Origin: a virus
DNA: 24,583 nucleotides
IMG/VR virus record: IMGVR_UViG_3300027969_000407
Coordinates: 1-24,583 of that record
Direction: 5' to 3' (one strand)
The position numbers and the translations under genes were made by a program. Shown here in pieces: positions 16,605 through 24,583 of the stretch (position 1 is the stretch's first letter; each line of letters begins with the position of its first letter). The notes beneath the pieces are model-generated. The model saw only the letters and a list, made by a program, of their open reading frames with translations. It had not been told where the DNA came from and searched no databases.

Positions 16605-19600
16605 TTAATCTCTAATTTCGACATATTCAGTTCCACGATCCTGTACATAGATATCTTGACGATCTTGAACAGTAAATGGCGATACTTCTAAAATTTCAAT
16701 TGTATTGGCAGTTAGTATATGATTAGCAATTTTTACGTTAGTATTTGAAACAGTGTCAATAACAACTGTGCCGAAGAATCGAGTACCAGCAGTGTGCATT
16801 ACTTTCTTAAACATATCACCATACTTATCTAGGGGTAATCTAGACATAACATCATATGAATACTCTTGATAGTAATCACCGTCATGAACTTTTGAAATGT
16901 TACTTAGGAAACCTTTAGAAGTCTTATAGTAGCCACTACCAGTACCAGAGCCTCTTACAATAGCACGTGCACTGCCTGATCGTAAGCCATCCTCAGAGGT
17001 AAAAACTAGTGTTTGGTTGTTAGCATAACCATACCCAGAATCTACTACTTGAAGTGCTGTTACAACTCCATATGTGCTATAGGTAGAACCATCAATCTGT
17101 GCATTAAAACCAATTGGTGAATTATTATATTCTTCAATTTTAACTAGGGTTGAACTCACACCAGCACTTGTCAAAGTTTTATTCAATTCAAATTTATTAT
17201 CAAATTGCTGTCTCTTAACATAAATTTTATTTCCATCTGTTTTAAAAACCAAACCTTTAGCAACGGTTGGAACAGTAACAGATGCAACACTGTATACTTC
17301 TGATGTTCCTGTAAATGTGCTGAAGCTATACAAACTACTAGAAGTATTGAATATACCGTTTGAAACTTTATTGACAACCATTACATTTGATGTAGGATAA
17401 CCAATTGAATATACAGTACCAACGGCACCTGATAAATATTGAAATATTCTTTCACCAACTCTGAATGCCTGTGGGTTTTGAACTTCCATATTATAACGTA
17501 AATCAGGGATTGATTGCTGTACTTGCTCACCAACAATATATTGATTGGTAGCGTTCTCAACAGTAAAGATATAATCACTATAATCATAGTTAGCAACATA
17601 TGGTTGATATGCTCTAACAATAGGTGCAGCGGCATAATTTGTGCCAGGATTAATATCAGATAGAGTATTAATTGTGCCGATAGAAAGATTAGCAAAGCTT
17701 AAGCAGGAAAATATTGGAGATGAAATACTACCAGTTCGATTTTGTTTAAAACCAAATTCTGCTGCATTCAATCTAATTGAAGAGAATAACTGATTAGCAC
17801 CAGCAGTAGGATAGTTTTTGCTTTTAATTAAATCAGAATTTATTTGAATAACTTCTGTCTCATTAATTTTACCAATTTTAAATGATGCATCAGTACCAAT
17901 AGAAATAGAAATGATATCTGCAACAGTGCCTGTTTGACTACCAACAAGCTTTGAAACAGTAGAACTATTATATTCATTCTGCGTACCATATACAGATACG
18001 AACAATGATACGTTCGTAACAATAGCAGTAGTATCTGGCTTACCAGCTATAAGTAATAACTTGTCATTCTTAAAAAAACCTGACATATCAGATAGTGTTA
18101 GGGTGCCATTAGTAATATTTAAATTAATATTTGCAATTTTTGCTCGACCAATTTCAATACCATCATCATTAAGCTGATAGATTTGATCATATTTTTCAAT
18201 TATACCTAAAATGTTATTGATATTCATAGTAGCATTACCAGAAATATCAAGAACGGTCCCTGAAGCAGAAGTATCTTGTACAGATGCAACGGTGGCTATG
18301 ATTGATTGATTACTACTTTTAACAATTCTATTACCAACAGATGTTGTATAGTTATTAGACACCACCATAACAATTTGGCCATTACTATAGGTGTTTACAC
18401 GATTTTCTACAACCTGCCCATAAGCAAGCAATTGATTATTACTGTTAACAATATTGATTACGTCACCAACTGCAAACAACTCACCATTAACGATATTAGT
18501 GTATTCGATGGTCGCACGATTTTGTTTTAAATCTTCGAATATTTTATAATATCCACTTAGATAAGATTCTTTAAATAATGGCTTTATTGAAGCACCAATA
18601 CCAGAAGCTGTTGCTATTTGAAGATTATAGTTATTACCAAAGAAACCCCCACTCTGTTCCATAAAAGCAATTTTTCTAATTTGTCCACCATAGTCTGTTT
18701 CTGGTCTAAAAGTAGCATGACCATATTCAGATGTAATTGTGATCATATCACCATTGCTATAGTATGAACCAGCAGAAAGAATTTGAAAATCACTAATTGA
18801 ATTAGATGTATATACATTTGAAACTAGAATTGTATTGTCTGTGATCAGCGATTGTGTTCTATTAAGTGCTTCAGTACCAGTGATACCATGTGATACAGAA
18901 TATCCGTAACCACCATCTAATAGAATGAATTCAACAACACCACGTTCATTATCAAACACCGAAGAAACACGTGCCTGTCCATAATCACCAGTTTCTGTTA
19001 CGAATGATACGATATCACCAACTGCAAATTCTTTTGACCCTGTGATAATATCAACAGCAGTCAGGGAGCCTAAAACACGTGGCGAATCAGAGAATGGTGT
19101 TTGACTTTTACGATATATCGTTTCACGATTTGTGAATTCACCCTGTACATTTGACAGATAGAGAATGTGGACAAATCCGTTATTGACTTTTCTCTTAATA
19201 TAGCGTTCAACGAATGCTTCAGCGCCTGATGTGATGCCCTTGATCAGAGTACCGACAAGTGCAACTGCTCTTTGTGGATTGTTACCAGTGATCTCTAGAT
19301 ACTGTGGCTTTACCCATGTACCTTCAGATAGCTTGAACAGATTATCACCAGGGTAAACTACCTGACTGTTATAACCATACACCAGACGAAAGAATAGATC
19401 GATTGAACGAGAAGTACCCTTAGAGCGATATAGATCAAGAGAGTTCTTGACCAACATACGCTTGTTAGTTTTTGTATCAAATTCAATATTATTTAAATAC
19501 TTTTCTTTGAACTGTGTGATGAATAGATCAAGTGTAGTATCAATATCACGAATTTTTGGTAGATTGCGTGATAGGAAGATATTACCTAATCTCTTGCTTG

Positions 19601-19937
19601 CACCACCCCTTAGAATGTATGTGTTGCCACCGCTTGAGCTTGTTACAGGAATGAGTTCCGAACAGATATTAAAGCATTTGAATGTTTCTAAACCGTCAAC
19701 CTTGACAAGGATATCTGTGCCGACATAGGCAACGATTGTGCCAGTGACAATATCCTGTGTTACGATATCACCAACATTGAAATTGGTCGTATCCTCTAAT
19801 TGAAGAACCTGATGGTTCGTTTCCAGCCACTCATAATAGGCTTTGACAAACGTGACAAAGTTCTGTCCCTCATCCCTATAAAAGGATGGAAACATGCTTT
19901 CAATTAATGGGGATATCTTTTGTTCAATATCTTGCAT
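16605..19937 (-). CDS. gp7: Baseplate wedge protein, gp7-position homologue
   Basis: This 1110-residue protein lies between gp6 and gp8, where T4 encodes gp7 (1032 residues), the wedge core subunit that binds gp10 and gp8. The N-terminus has ESMFPSFYRDEGQNFVTFVK then AYYEWLE (13-39), and DIDTTLDLFITQFKEKYL with DLYRSKGTSRSIDLFFRLVY (about 131-187), an arrangement I recognise from large wedge proteins of marine T4-like phages. The middle is beta-rich with GxGY-type motifs at about 342-346 and 967-971. The C-terminal region has GSGTGSGYYKTSKGFLSNI and DYYQEYSYDVMSRLPLDKYG (about 996-1040), also familiar. The start is ATG, 3 bases after the gp6 stop, with a CAGGG site. The family assignment rests on size and synteny more than on direct similarity to T4 gp7. 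Confidence 0.65.
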   Translation of the reverse strand: MQDIEQKISPLIESMFPSFYRDEGQNFVTFVKAYYEWLETNHQVLQLEDTTNFNVGDIVTQDIVTGTIVAYVGTDILVKVDGLETFKCFNICSELIPVTSSSGGNTYILRGGASKRLGNIFLSRNLPKIRDIDTTLDLFITQFKEKYLNNIEFDTKTNKRMLVKNSLDLYRSKGTSRSIDLFFRLVYGYNSQVVYPGDNLFKLSEGTWVKPQYLEITGNNPQRAVALVGTLIKGITSGAEAFVERYIKRKVNNGFVHILYLSNVQGEFTNRETIYRKSQTPFSDSPRVLGSLTAVDIITGSKEFAVGDIVSFVTETGDYGQARVSSVFDNERGVVEFILLDGGYGYSVSHGITGTEALNRTQSLITDNTILVSNVYTSNSISDFQILSAGSYYSNGDMITITSEYGHATFRPETDYGGQIRKIAFMEQSGGFFGNNYNLQIATASGIGASIKPLFKESYLSGYYKIFEDLKQNRATIEYTNIVNGELFAVGDVINIVNSNNQLLAYGQVVENRVNTYSNGQIVMVVSNNYTTSVGNRIVKSSNQSIIATVASVQDTSASGTVLDISGNATMNINNILGIIEKYDQIYQLNDDGIEIGRAKIANINLNITNGTLTLSDMSGFFKNDKLLLIAGKPDTTAIVTNVSLFVSVYGTQNEYNSSTVSKLVGSQTGTVADIISISIGTDASFKIGKINETEVIQINSDLIKSKNYPTAGANQLFSSIRLNAAEFGFKQNRTGSISSPIFSCLSFANLSIGTINTLSDINPGTNYAAAPIVRAYQPYVANYDYSDYIFTVENATNQYIVGEQVQQSIPDLRYNMEVQNPQAFRVGERIFQYLSGAVGTVYSIGYPTSNVMVVNKVSNGIFNTSSSLYSFSTFTGTSEVYSVASVTVPTVAKGLVFKTDGNKIYVKRQQFDNKFELNKTLTSAGVSSTLVKIEEYNNSPIGFNAQIDGSTYSTYGVVTALQVVDSGYGYANNQTLVFTSEDGLRSGSARAIVRGSGTGSGYYKTSKGFLSNISKVHDGDYYQEYSYDVMSRLPLDKYGDMFKKVMHTAGTRFFGTVVIDTVSNTNVKIANHILTANTIEILEVSPFTVQDRQDIYVQDRGTEYVEIRD

Positions 19938-19940
19938 TCA

Positions 19941-21728
19941 TTATGCCCTGACAGCAACAGCGGTGATTTCAACGTCTTCTTCGATGATATTTAGGATAAC
20001 ATTATTGATGGTTGAAAGGTCTTTATACTTAGGTGACGCATAGATTTTAATACCAGCACCGACATATGAATCAATTTTAAAATTAGAAAACTGTAGTAAA
20101 CCAGTGTCGTAATCAATCTTACCAACAGCCTCAATAAACTGCCCGGAAGATGCTGAGATGACCTGAATGCTGCTAACACCATCATCCTTCAGAACAGCCT
20201 TGTTACCCTTATAATTAAATACGGTTGAAGAGATTGAATATCCCTTACCATCTGTACCATAAGTGATGCTCAAAGGAATACGGAACTTAACGTCAAAGGT
20301 TAGTAGAGTACCAGTTTGAGGAACAAAAACCTTAATGATCTTAATATCAGTCTCGTTCGAGATGATTGATGCCTGTGAAGTATCTACAGCTTGTACGAGC
20401 TTTGAATAACGGAAGATACGATTAAAATTATTTAGGTTTGTCTGAGCATAATTGATGATAGCAGACTTTGTGATTGTCTTGATATCTTCTGTTGACAGAC
20501 GTGTAATATTTACGTTATAATTAACTGTTGATTTAACCTGAATGTATGTGTATTCAGGATCAACGAATACTGGATCAATCGAAACAGGGGAACGTGGCTT
20601 CAGGAAGTTATAGTATTGATCGATCTTTACCTTTGGTAAGCTATCAACTTCATTAAGATCAACAGCAACAAATACTTTACCAAACTGTGGTGGATCAAGG
20701 TTCTCACCGCCATATGCAGTAACAGCGTTGACTTCAGGGAAGTTAATCTTAAGTAATGTTTCATAGTCTTCTGTAGTAATCGCACGTTCTTGTGTGTTGA
20801 AGTGACGTGGAGCATTATACTTGATTGATTCAAGGCTCTCACTAATAGCACCACCAGAAGCACTTTGATTAGTAGTAATACTAATTGCCGATTCATCATC
20901 AATAGTTGCATCAGGAGTAAATGTGCTACATCCGTTTGGAAGTTCACCATTAGATACACGATATTCAATAGTAATTACTGAATTGTTCTTTGGCATTCTA
21001 CCATTTACGCCATCACCAAATACGATTTCATAGCTATCGTTTTCAGCCCCTTGTACAAAGAATACCTGTGAAGTAGAGTTGATATCAAATAGTGATTGTG
21101 CTCTATTATAGACAAGAGTAGTAGCACCAACGTCTTCCATTATATTAACTGTAATAGATGATGTATCAACATTCTTATTAGAAATAATGAAACGCTGTGG
21201 GTCGGTTGATGAATAGGTATAATTATCCGCTACATAATATCCTTCATAGATAGGAATATTAGCGCCAATAAAGGTTAACTGTGTGCGTCCAGCATTCTGT
21301 GTATAGTCTGAAATAATAATATTTTCAGCAGTACTGAATGTAAAGTTTCTAGGACCAAATCGTGAGGTAAATGTATATCCCTTTGGAATAACAATTGAAC
21401 GCTTATTAAGAACATTACTGGTAACAGTTACACTCACATTAGCCTGAGAGGACTTGAATGAACGAGGAACGTAGTTAAGTTCTTTAGCATGAGATACAAC
21501 GCTATCACGAAGCTGAGCAGAATCAAGGAACATCTCACTGCCAACCATGTTTAGATAGAAGGCATTGTGGAATGTATTATACGATAGAATGTCAAGCAGA
21601 ACAGACATGTTGCTGCCATCGAAATCATAATCTTTAAATCTATCTTGTGTCTTTAGATATGACTTGAATGTGTTCTTGATCGTATCAAAGTCTAGACTTG
21701 ATAGAACAATTGAAGAATTAGCTGACAT
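19941..21728 (-). CDS. gp6: Baseplate wedge protein gp6 (baseplate J-like)
   Basis: This 595-residue protein has the layout of T4 gp6 (660 residues) and marine relatives. Early residues contain LDFDTIKNTFKSYLKTQDRF and YDFDGSNMSVLLDILSYNTF then HNAFYLNMVGSEMFLDSA (about 38-72), the typical start of gp6/J-like wedge proteins. The core carries SYEIVFGDGVNGRMPKN (about 231-247), the J-protein FGDG.nG..P signature, and the C-terminal third includes RAITTEDYETLL and a FPEVNAVTAYGGENLDPPQF segment. gp6 dimers form the inner ring around the hub and trigger sheath contraction. Its ATG overlaps the gp25 TAA by one base (TAATG) with AGGA 7 bases upstream; a perfect TATAAATA lies 46 bases upstream inside gp25. 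Confidence 0.93.
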   Translation of the reverse strand: MSANSSIVLSSLDFDTIKNTFKSYLKTQDRFKDYDFDGSNMSVLLDILSYNTFHNAFYLNMVGSEMFLDSAQLRDSVVSHAKELNYVPRSFKSSQANVSVTVTSNVLNKRSIVIPKGYTFTSRFGPRNFTFSTAENIIISDYTQNAGRTQLTFIGANIPIYEGYYVADNYTYSSTDPQRFIISNKNVDTSSITVNIMEDVGATTLVYNRAQSLFDINSTSQVFFVQGAENDSYEIVFGDGVNGRMPKNNSVITIEYRVSNGELPNGCSTFTPDATIDDESAISITTNQSASGGAISESLESIKYNAPRHFNTQERAITTEDYETLLKINFPEVNAVTAYGGENLDPPQFGKVFVAVDLNEVDSLPKVKIDQYYNFLKPRSPVSIDPVFVDPEYTYIQVKSTVNYNVNITRLSTEDIKTITKSAIINYAQTNLNNFNRIFRYSKLVQAVDTSQASIISNETDIKIIKVFVPQTGTLLTFDVKFRIPLSITYGTDGKGYSISSTVFNYKGNKAVLKDDGVSSIQVISASSGQFIEAVGKIDYDTGLLQFSNFKIDSYVGAGIKIYASPKYKDLSTINNVILNIIEEDVEITAVAVRA

Positions 21729-22147
21729 TACCTGATCCTGTCGAGTGTAATATTAAATGAAATTGGTTCTTGTTTATTTATAACCATGATTATGAGGTTG
21801 ATGACATAACGATGATTATCCCCATCAGGAACAATATCAATTTTGATTATCTTTGCTCGTGGTTCAAATGTATTAATTGTTTGTTGTACAAATACAGAGA
21901 TGTTCTGTGCTGTAGACCCACTGATTGGTTCGAATAGCATCTTCTGAATATCAGTGCCAATAGTTGGCTGATAAAGACGATCAAACTTATTGGTTAATAG
22001 TAGATTACGAATAGAGCGAATGACAGCATTCTCGTTAACATACTTAACGATATCACCCGAAACAGGATGTGGATTAAGATCAGTTAGAAAGTCACTATAT
22101 GACTGACTATCTCTATTCATTGCTGCAAATCTATCTGTCTTAACCAT
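21728..22147 (-). CDS. gp25: Baseplate wedge protein gp25 (GPW/gp25 family)
   Basis: At 139 residues it is close to T4 gp25 (132). The sequence has the family pattern: FLTDLNPHPVSGDIVKYVNE, VIRSIRNLLLTNKFDRLYQP (about 43-62), GTDIQKMLFEP (about 64-74), and the hallmark EPR core motif in INTFEPRAKIIKIDIVPDGD (about 91-110), followed by a beta-strand C-terminus. gp25 links the wedge (gp6, gp53) to the tube and sheath and is one of the most conserved contractile-tail proteins. It starts 11 bases after the preceding stop with an AGAGAGA purine run and shares its last stop base with the gp6 start. Confidence 0.95.
   Translation of the reverse strand: MVKTDRFAAMNRDSQSYSDFLTDLNPHPVSGDIVKYVNENAVIRSIRNLLLTNKFDRLYQPTIGTDIQKMLFEPISGSTAQNISVFVQQTINTFEPRAKIIKIDIVPDGDNHRYVINLIIMVINKQEPISFNITLDRIR
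21775..21782 (-). promoter_or_regulatory. Candidate T4 late promoter (perfect TATAAATA) upstream of gp6
   Basis: TATAAATA on the minus strand exactly matches the T4 late consensus and lies 46 bases before the gp6 ATG, within the last codons of gp25 (Val-Ile-Asn-Lys). The spacing would give a leader carrying the gp6 Shine-Dalgarno site. It is inside coding sequence, and similar octamers occur by chance elsewhere in this AT-rich window, so the call is tentative. Confidence 0.4.
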
Positions 22148-22158
22148 TTATTCTCTCT

Positions 22159-23607
22159 TTATGGAATTGATACTGGATCAGAATCGATTGCAAGTGTGTA
22201 ACGAGCAGACGAAGCAATCACTTTACATTTAATTTGCTTACCAACATCACTTGATGTGATTAGATATGAACTATTGGCTGCTGTTACCATGTCTGTGTTT
22301 CTGAACCACTGATAGTCATACTTTGTCGGTGTGAAGCCCGTCCACGTACCAGTAGAGCACTGTAGTCTACTGCCAACTGATAGTGAACCAGAGATAACTG
22401 GTAAATTAGCAGCAGGAACGCTATAGACAACAGGACCAACTTCATTGGACTTGATTTCAATATAACCAGCCTTATTCTCACCAACTACCTGACAATAGAT
22501 ATTAAGATCAATATCATCAATCGATGGAGAATAACTGAATGAGTTAGCATTATAGATTGGGTTGCCTTCACGATACCACTGAGCACTGTATGTCATAGCT
22601 GCATTGCTTGTCCATACGCCTGTGTTGCATGTTACAGTGTTACCTACAATTGCATAACCAGAAGCAACTGGTAATTCTTCATTTACAGGAGCAACAGTAT
22701 TAACAAATTCTTGGTTCTGTGCCTTATAGGTTTCGAATGCACCGCTATCAATACTTGCTTGGAAGCTCTCTAGACTATCAGTAGCAATTGCAGGTGGAAT
22801 ACCTGTAATGCCTTGCATCTGTGTCTGTGCCTGAGAAATCTGTCCAAGGCTGTTATTAGCATCACCAACGAGTGTATTCTTTAGTTCCTTAGCAGCCTGT
22901 AGAGTATCTTCAACCGCATGGAAAGCTGTTACCGCATCACCGATAGCTTGGAAGCCAGATGCACCAACACCTTCACAGATAAACTTTGCAATAGCACTAG
23001 AAATCTTTTTCTCAAGCTTCTTCACTGCCTGATTGATTTCATTCTTAATATCTGCCTTAACCATATCAACAATTTCAATTGCACATGCTTTAAGCTTTGG
23101 TATTACTTCCGATACTGCTTTAATTAAATCAGTAACGGCTAAAATTAACCCAAGAATTTCTAAAGTATATTTGATAAATGCTTCAAGCTGTGGAATGATT
23201 GTACCAGTAACAAGCTTACCTAGCCACTTGACAATACCCCATGGAGTAGGGCTTGGAAGAGATGTGATAGGAAGATATTTCTTTAGTAGTTCTAATTGTT
23301 CTTCAACAGCTTTTATTGCTTGCTTTTTAATATCATCTAAGTGTTGCTTGACAATAAGCTTTAGAGCATTACAATCGGTTACTGATCTAATTTGTTGTGT
23401 TAATTCTTTGATACGCTTTGTATTGACAACCAAGGTATCTTCTTGGTTCATTTCAATCTTATTGTCACGCTTTCCTGCACAAGGATCGCTTGTATTACCA
23501 TTAACAACAATCTCTTCTTCACCCACAGTTTCAGGTGCTCCAATAGTGCCTTGACTATTGAGTAGTGTTGATGATCCAGAGCCTGTTGCTATTGGCGTAT
23601 CAGCCAT
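22159..23607 (-). CDS. Virion protein with helical N-terminus and two C-terminal Ig-like domains, unknown function
   Basis: ATG at 23607 is chosen (482 residues) because AAGGA lies 6 bases upstream, overlapping the gp5 stop; an in-frame TTG two codons earlier is less likely. Numbering from that ATG, residues about 55-245 are helical, with charged amphipathic stretches, a hydrophobic run (YTLEILGLILAVTDLIKAVS, 147-166) and SPTPWGIVKWLGKLV (119-133). There are four cysteines in this half. Residues about 310-392 and 401-482 are two Ig-like domains, each with a C-x-tG-W...QW(Y/F)R...C pattern (VTCNTGVW, AQWYREG, IYCQVVG; LQCSTGTW, YQWFRN, IKCKVIAS). Ig-like domains on phage virions often bind surface glycans weakly. 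Lying between gp5 and gp25, it may be a hub-associated protein. I do not recognise the N-terminal half. Confidence 0.75.
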   Translation of the reverse strand: MADTPIATGSGSSTLLNSQGTIGAPETVGEEEIVVNGNTSDPCAGKRDNKIEMNQEDTLVVNTKRIKELTQQIRSVTDCNALKLIVKQHLDDIKKQAIKAVEEQLELLKKYLPITSLPSPTPWGIVKWLGKLVTGTIIPQLEAFIKYTLEILGLILAVTDLIKAVSEVIPKLKACAIEIVDMVKADIKNEINQAVKKLEKKISSAIAKFICEGVGASGFQAIGDAVTAFHAVEDTLQAAKELKNTLVGDANNSLGQISQAQTQMQGITGIPPAIATDSLESFQASIDSGAFETYKAQNQEFVNTVAPVNEELPVASGYAIVGNTVTCNTGVWTSNAAMTYSAQWYREGNPIYNANSFSYSPSIDDIDLNIYCQVVGENKAGYIEIKSNEVGPVVYSVPAANLPVISGSLSVGSRLQCSTGTWTGFTPTKYDYQWFRNTDMVTAANSSYLITSSDVGKQIKCKVIASSARYTLAIDSDPVSIP

Positions 23608-23613
23608 ATTCAA

Positions 23614-23618
23614 TCCTT
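23614..23618 (-). promoter_or_regulatory. Shine-Dalgarno (AAGGA) favouring ATG at 23607
   Basis: AAGGA on the minus strand lies 6 bases before ATG at 23607 and overlaps the gp5 stop codon. From the alternative TTG at 23613 it would have no spacing, so the ATG start is preferred. Confidence 0.6.
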
Positions 23619-24513
23619 AACCAATTTTTGTTACAATGCCCTTATTGACATGAATAGTCTTACCTGATGGTGACGAAAATGTTCCTGTAGCACCAGTAGC
23701 CATTGATACAGTGCCGATAGTAGTAAAGCTTCCTTCAGTCTGCACTAGGCCACCTGGTGATTGGATATTAATACTTGTTCCTGAGTTAATATTGACACCC
23801 ATAACGCCATTAATATCAATTTTACCAGCAGAAGATAATATCATATTACCAGCACTAGTAATGGTTGACTTACCTTCAACGATAGAATCCAAGTTACCCT
23901 TTACATGGATATTTGCATTACCTTCGATATATACATTCTTATTCTTACCGACGATTTCAAAGCTATCATCGACAGTCTTTAAAATCATACGTCCATCTTT
24001 ATTTATTTCAACATATGTACCCTTGCTGTGGCGAATATGTAATCTTTCATTGTCTGGGGTATCATCGATTTCAATAATGTGACCAGCACGAGTAACGATT
24101 GCACGGTTATATGGATACTTTGCGGCATATGATGATTCTGGTTCATTACCGACTTTCTTATTGACAACCGTTTGCTTCTCTCTAGCAAGGAATGGAATAG
24201 AACTATTCTTGTCCTCATCTCCCGGTAGATATGGAATGGTACCAACGATCATTGGGTATTGTTTGTCTTCTCCATCAAGGAAGAACCCAAATACGAATGA
24301 ACCAGCCAGAAGGCCCGGTGTGTCGCCAATACCTTGAAAGCTACCGCTAGTCGTAGGCATCATCACAATAGCGTCAGGAAGCCTGTCAGTAGCCAAATCT
24401 TCATGAATACCAAACGCACGTACCTTCACACCACCAAGCTTCATTGCATCTGTTGTGTTATCTTCTACGATACCAACAAACCAACGAAATCCTTGTTGTC
24501 CCATCTTAAACAT
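23617..24513 (-). CDS. gp5: Baseplate hub spike protein gp5 homologue without lysozyme domain
   Basis: This 298-residue protein begins with a gp5-type OB fold: WFVGIVEDNTTDAMKLGGVK, VRAFGIHEDL, MMPTTSGSFQGIGDTPGLL, VFGFFLDGEDKQYPMIVGTI (about 11-93). It continues with the VgrG/gp5-like segment AGHIIEIDDTPDNERLHIRH then GTYVEINKDG (143-174), and a C-terminal triple beta-helix with short alternating repeats (about 190-255, for example NVYIEGNANIHVKGNLDSIV). T4 gp5 has 575 residues with a lysozyme domain between OB fold and helix; only about 85 residues separate them here and no lysozyme motif is visible. It should form the trimeric membrane-piercing spike at the hub. ATG at 24513 has GGAG 8 bases upstream and shares one base with the preceding TAA. 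Confidence 0.88.
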   Translation of the reverse strand: MFKMGQQGFRWFVGIVEDNTTDAMKLGGVKVRAFGIHEDLATDRLPDAIVMMPTTSGSFQGIGDTPGLLAGSFVFGFFLDGEDKQYPMIVGTIPYLPGDEDKNSSIPFLAREKQTVVNKKVGNEPESSYAAKYPYNRAIVTRAGHIIEIDDTPDNERLHIRHSKGTYVEINKDGRMILKTVDDSFEIVGKNKNVYIEGNANIHVKGNLDSIVEGKSTITSAGNMILSSAGKIDINGVMGVNINSGTSINIQSPGGLVQTEGSFTTIGTVSMATGATGTFSSPSGKTIHVNKGIVTKIG

Positions 24514-24583
24514 TATGCAGTCTCCGTAAAGTTAAGCTTAACTAGCTCAAGAGCAATTGTGTGTTGTGGTCTATCACCCATTA
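24513..24583 (-). CDS. C-terminal end of upstream baseplate/tail-tube gene (partial)
   Basis: An open frame enters at the right edge and ends at TAA 24515-24513, overlapping the gp5 ATG by one base. Only about 22 codons are visible, including RPQHTIALELVKLNFTETA. The short hydrophobic-alternating end after HTIALELVKL resembles the C-terminal beta-strand of T4-like tail-tube cap or initiator proteins (gp48/gp54), which are often encoded just before gp5 in marine relatives. The fragment is too short for a firm call. The overlap shows it belongs to the same transcription unit. Confidence 0.5.
   Translation of the reverse strand, partial: MGDRPQHTIALELVKLNFTETA

Noticed and set aside
23033-23554. 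Plus-strand open frame of 173 codons opposite the Ig-domain protein
   Set aside because: Hydrophobic Ser/Ile-rich shadow of the helical coding strand; no ribosome site noted and no plus-strand neighbours.
23608-23613. Upstream TTG start for the Ig-domain protein
   Set aside because: The AAGGA site has correct spacing only for the ATG at 23607 and none for the TTG at 23613.

Overview
This window is a structural-gene block from a T4-like contractile-tailed phage (myovirus). It covers the baseplate hub and wedge and the adsorption (fiber) module. Every gene I can support lies on the minus strand, so transcription runs from the right end (24583) to the left end (1). The genes are packed as one long unit: most junctions overlap or are separated by under 20 bases, and only two gaps reach about 50 bases. 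No stretch over 300 bases lacks a gene. I saw no tRNA, integrase, transposase, reverse transcriptase, CRISPR array, defence gene or host marker. The host therefore cannot be named. The AT-rich composition, the gp5 homologue without a lysozyme domain, and the fiber modules resemble marine T4-like phages (cyanophages, pelagiphages and relatives); that placement is inference.

Right part, 24583 to 16605 (hub and wedge core): the C-terminal end of an upstream gene, possibly the tail-tube cap or initiator; a gp5-like hub spike with an OB fold and beta-helix; an unrecognised 482-residue protein with a helical N-terminal half and two C-terminal Ig-like domains; gp25; gp6; and a 1110-residue protein in the gp7 position. 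The order 5 - X - 25 - 6 - 7 - 8 follows the T4 wedge order with one inserted gene.

Middle part, 16555 to 7207: an enlarged gp8 homologue (684 residues against 334 in T4), a 1479-residue DUF4815-type virion protein, an 875-residue virion protein, and a 64-residue coiled-coil protein. T4 gp9, gp10, gp11 and gp12 are not recognisable here. The DUF4815-type and 875-residue proteins occupy their place and probably link wedge to fibers.

Left part, 7214 to 1 (fibers): a 465-residue fiber with a gp53-like C-terminal knob, its likely tail-assembly chaperone, a 662-residue beta-helix adsorption protein, a 147-residue virion protein, and a very long repetitive tail fiber that runs off the left end (at least 986 residues). 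The fiber proteins share recognisable modules. The last three genes all appear to start at GTG or TTG.

Regulation: T4-type late-promoter octamers (NATAAATA/TATAAATA) sit in the two long intergenic gaps, upstream of gp8 and of the beta-helix gene, and one perfect TATAAATA lies just upstream of gp6. Together the genes build the baseplate from hub to periphery and then hang the receptor-binding fibers on it. I found no clearly undescribed enzymatic or defence system. The most open items are the Ig-domain protein between gp5 and gp25, the uncharacterised gp8-to-fiber connectors, and the repeat-driven plasticity of the fiber.
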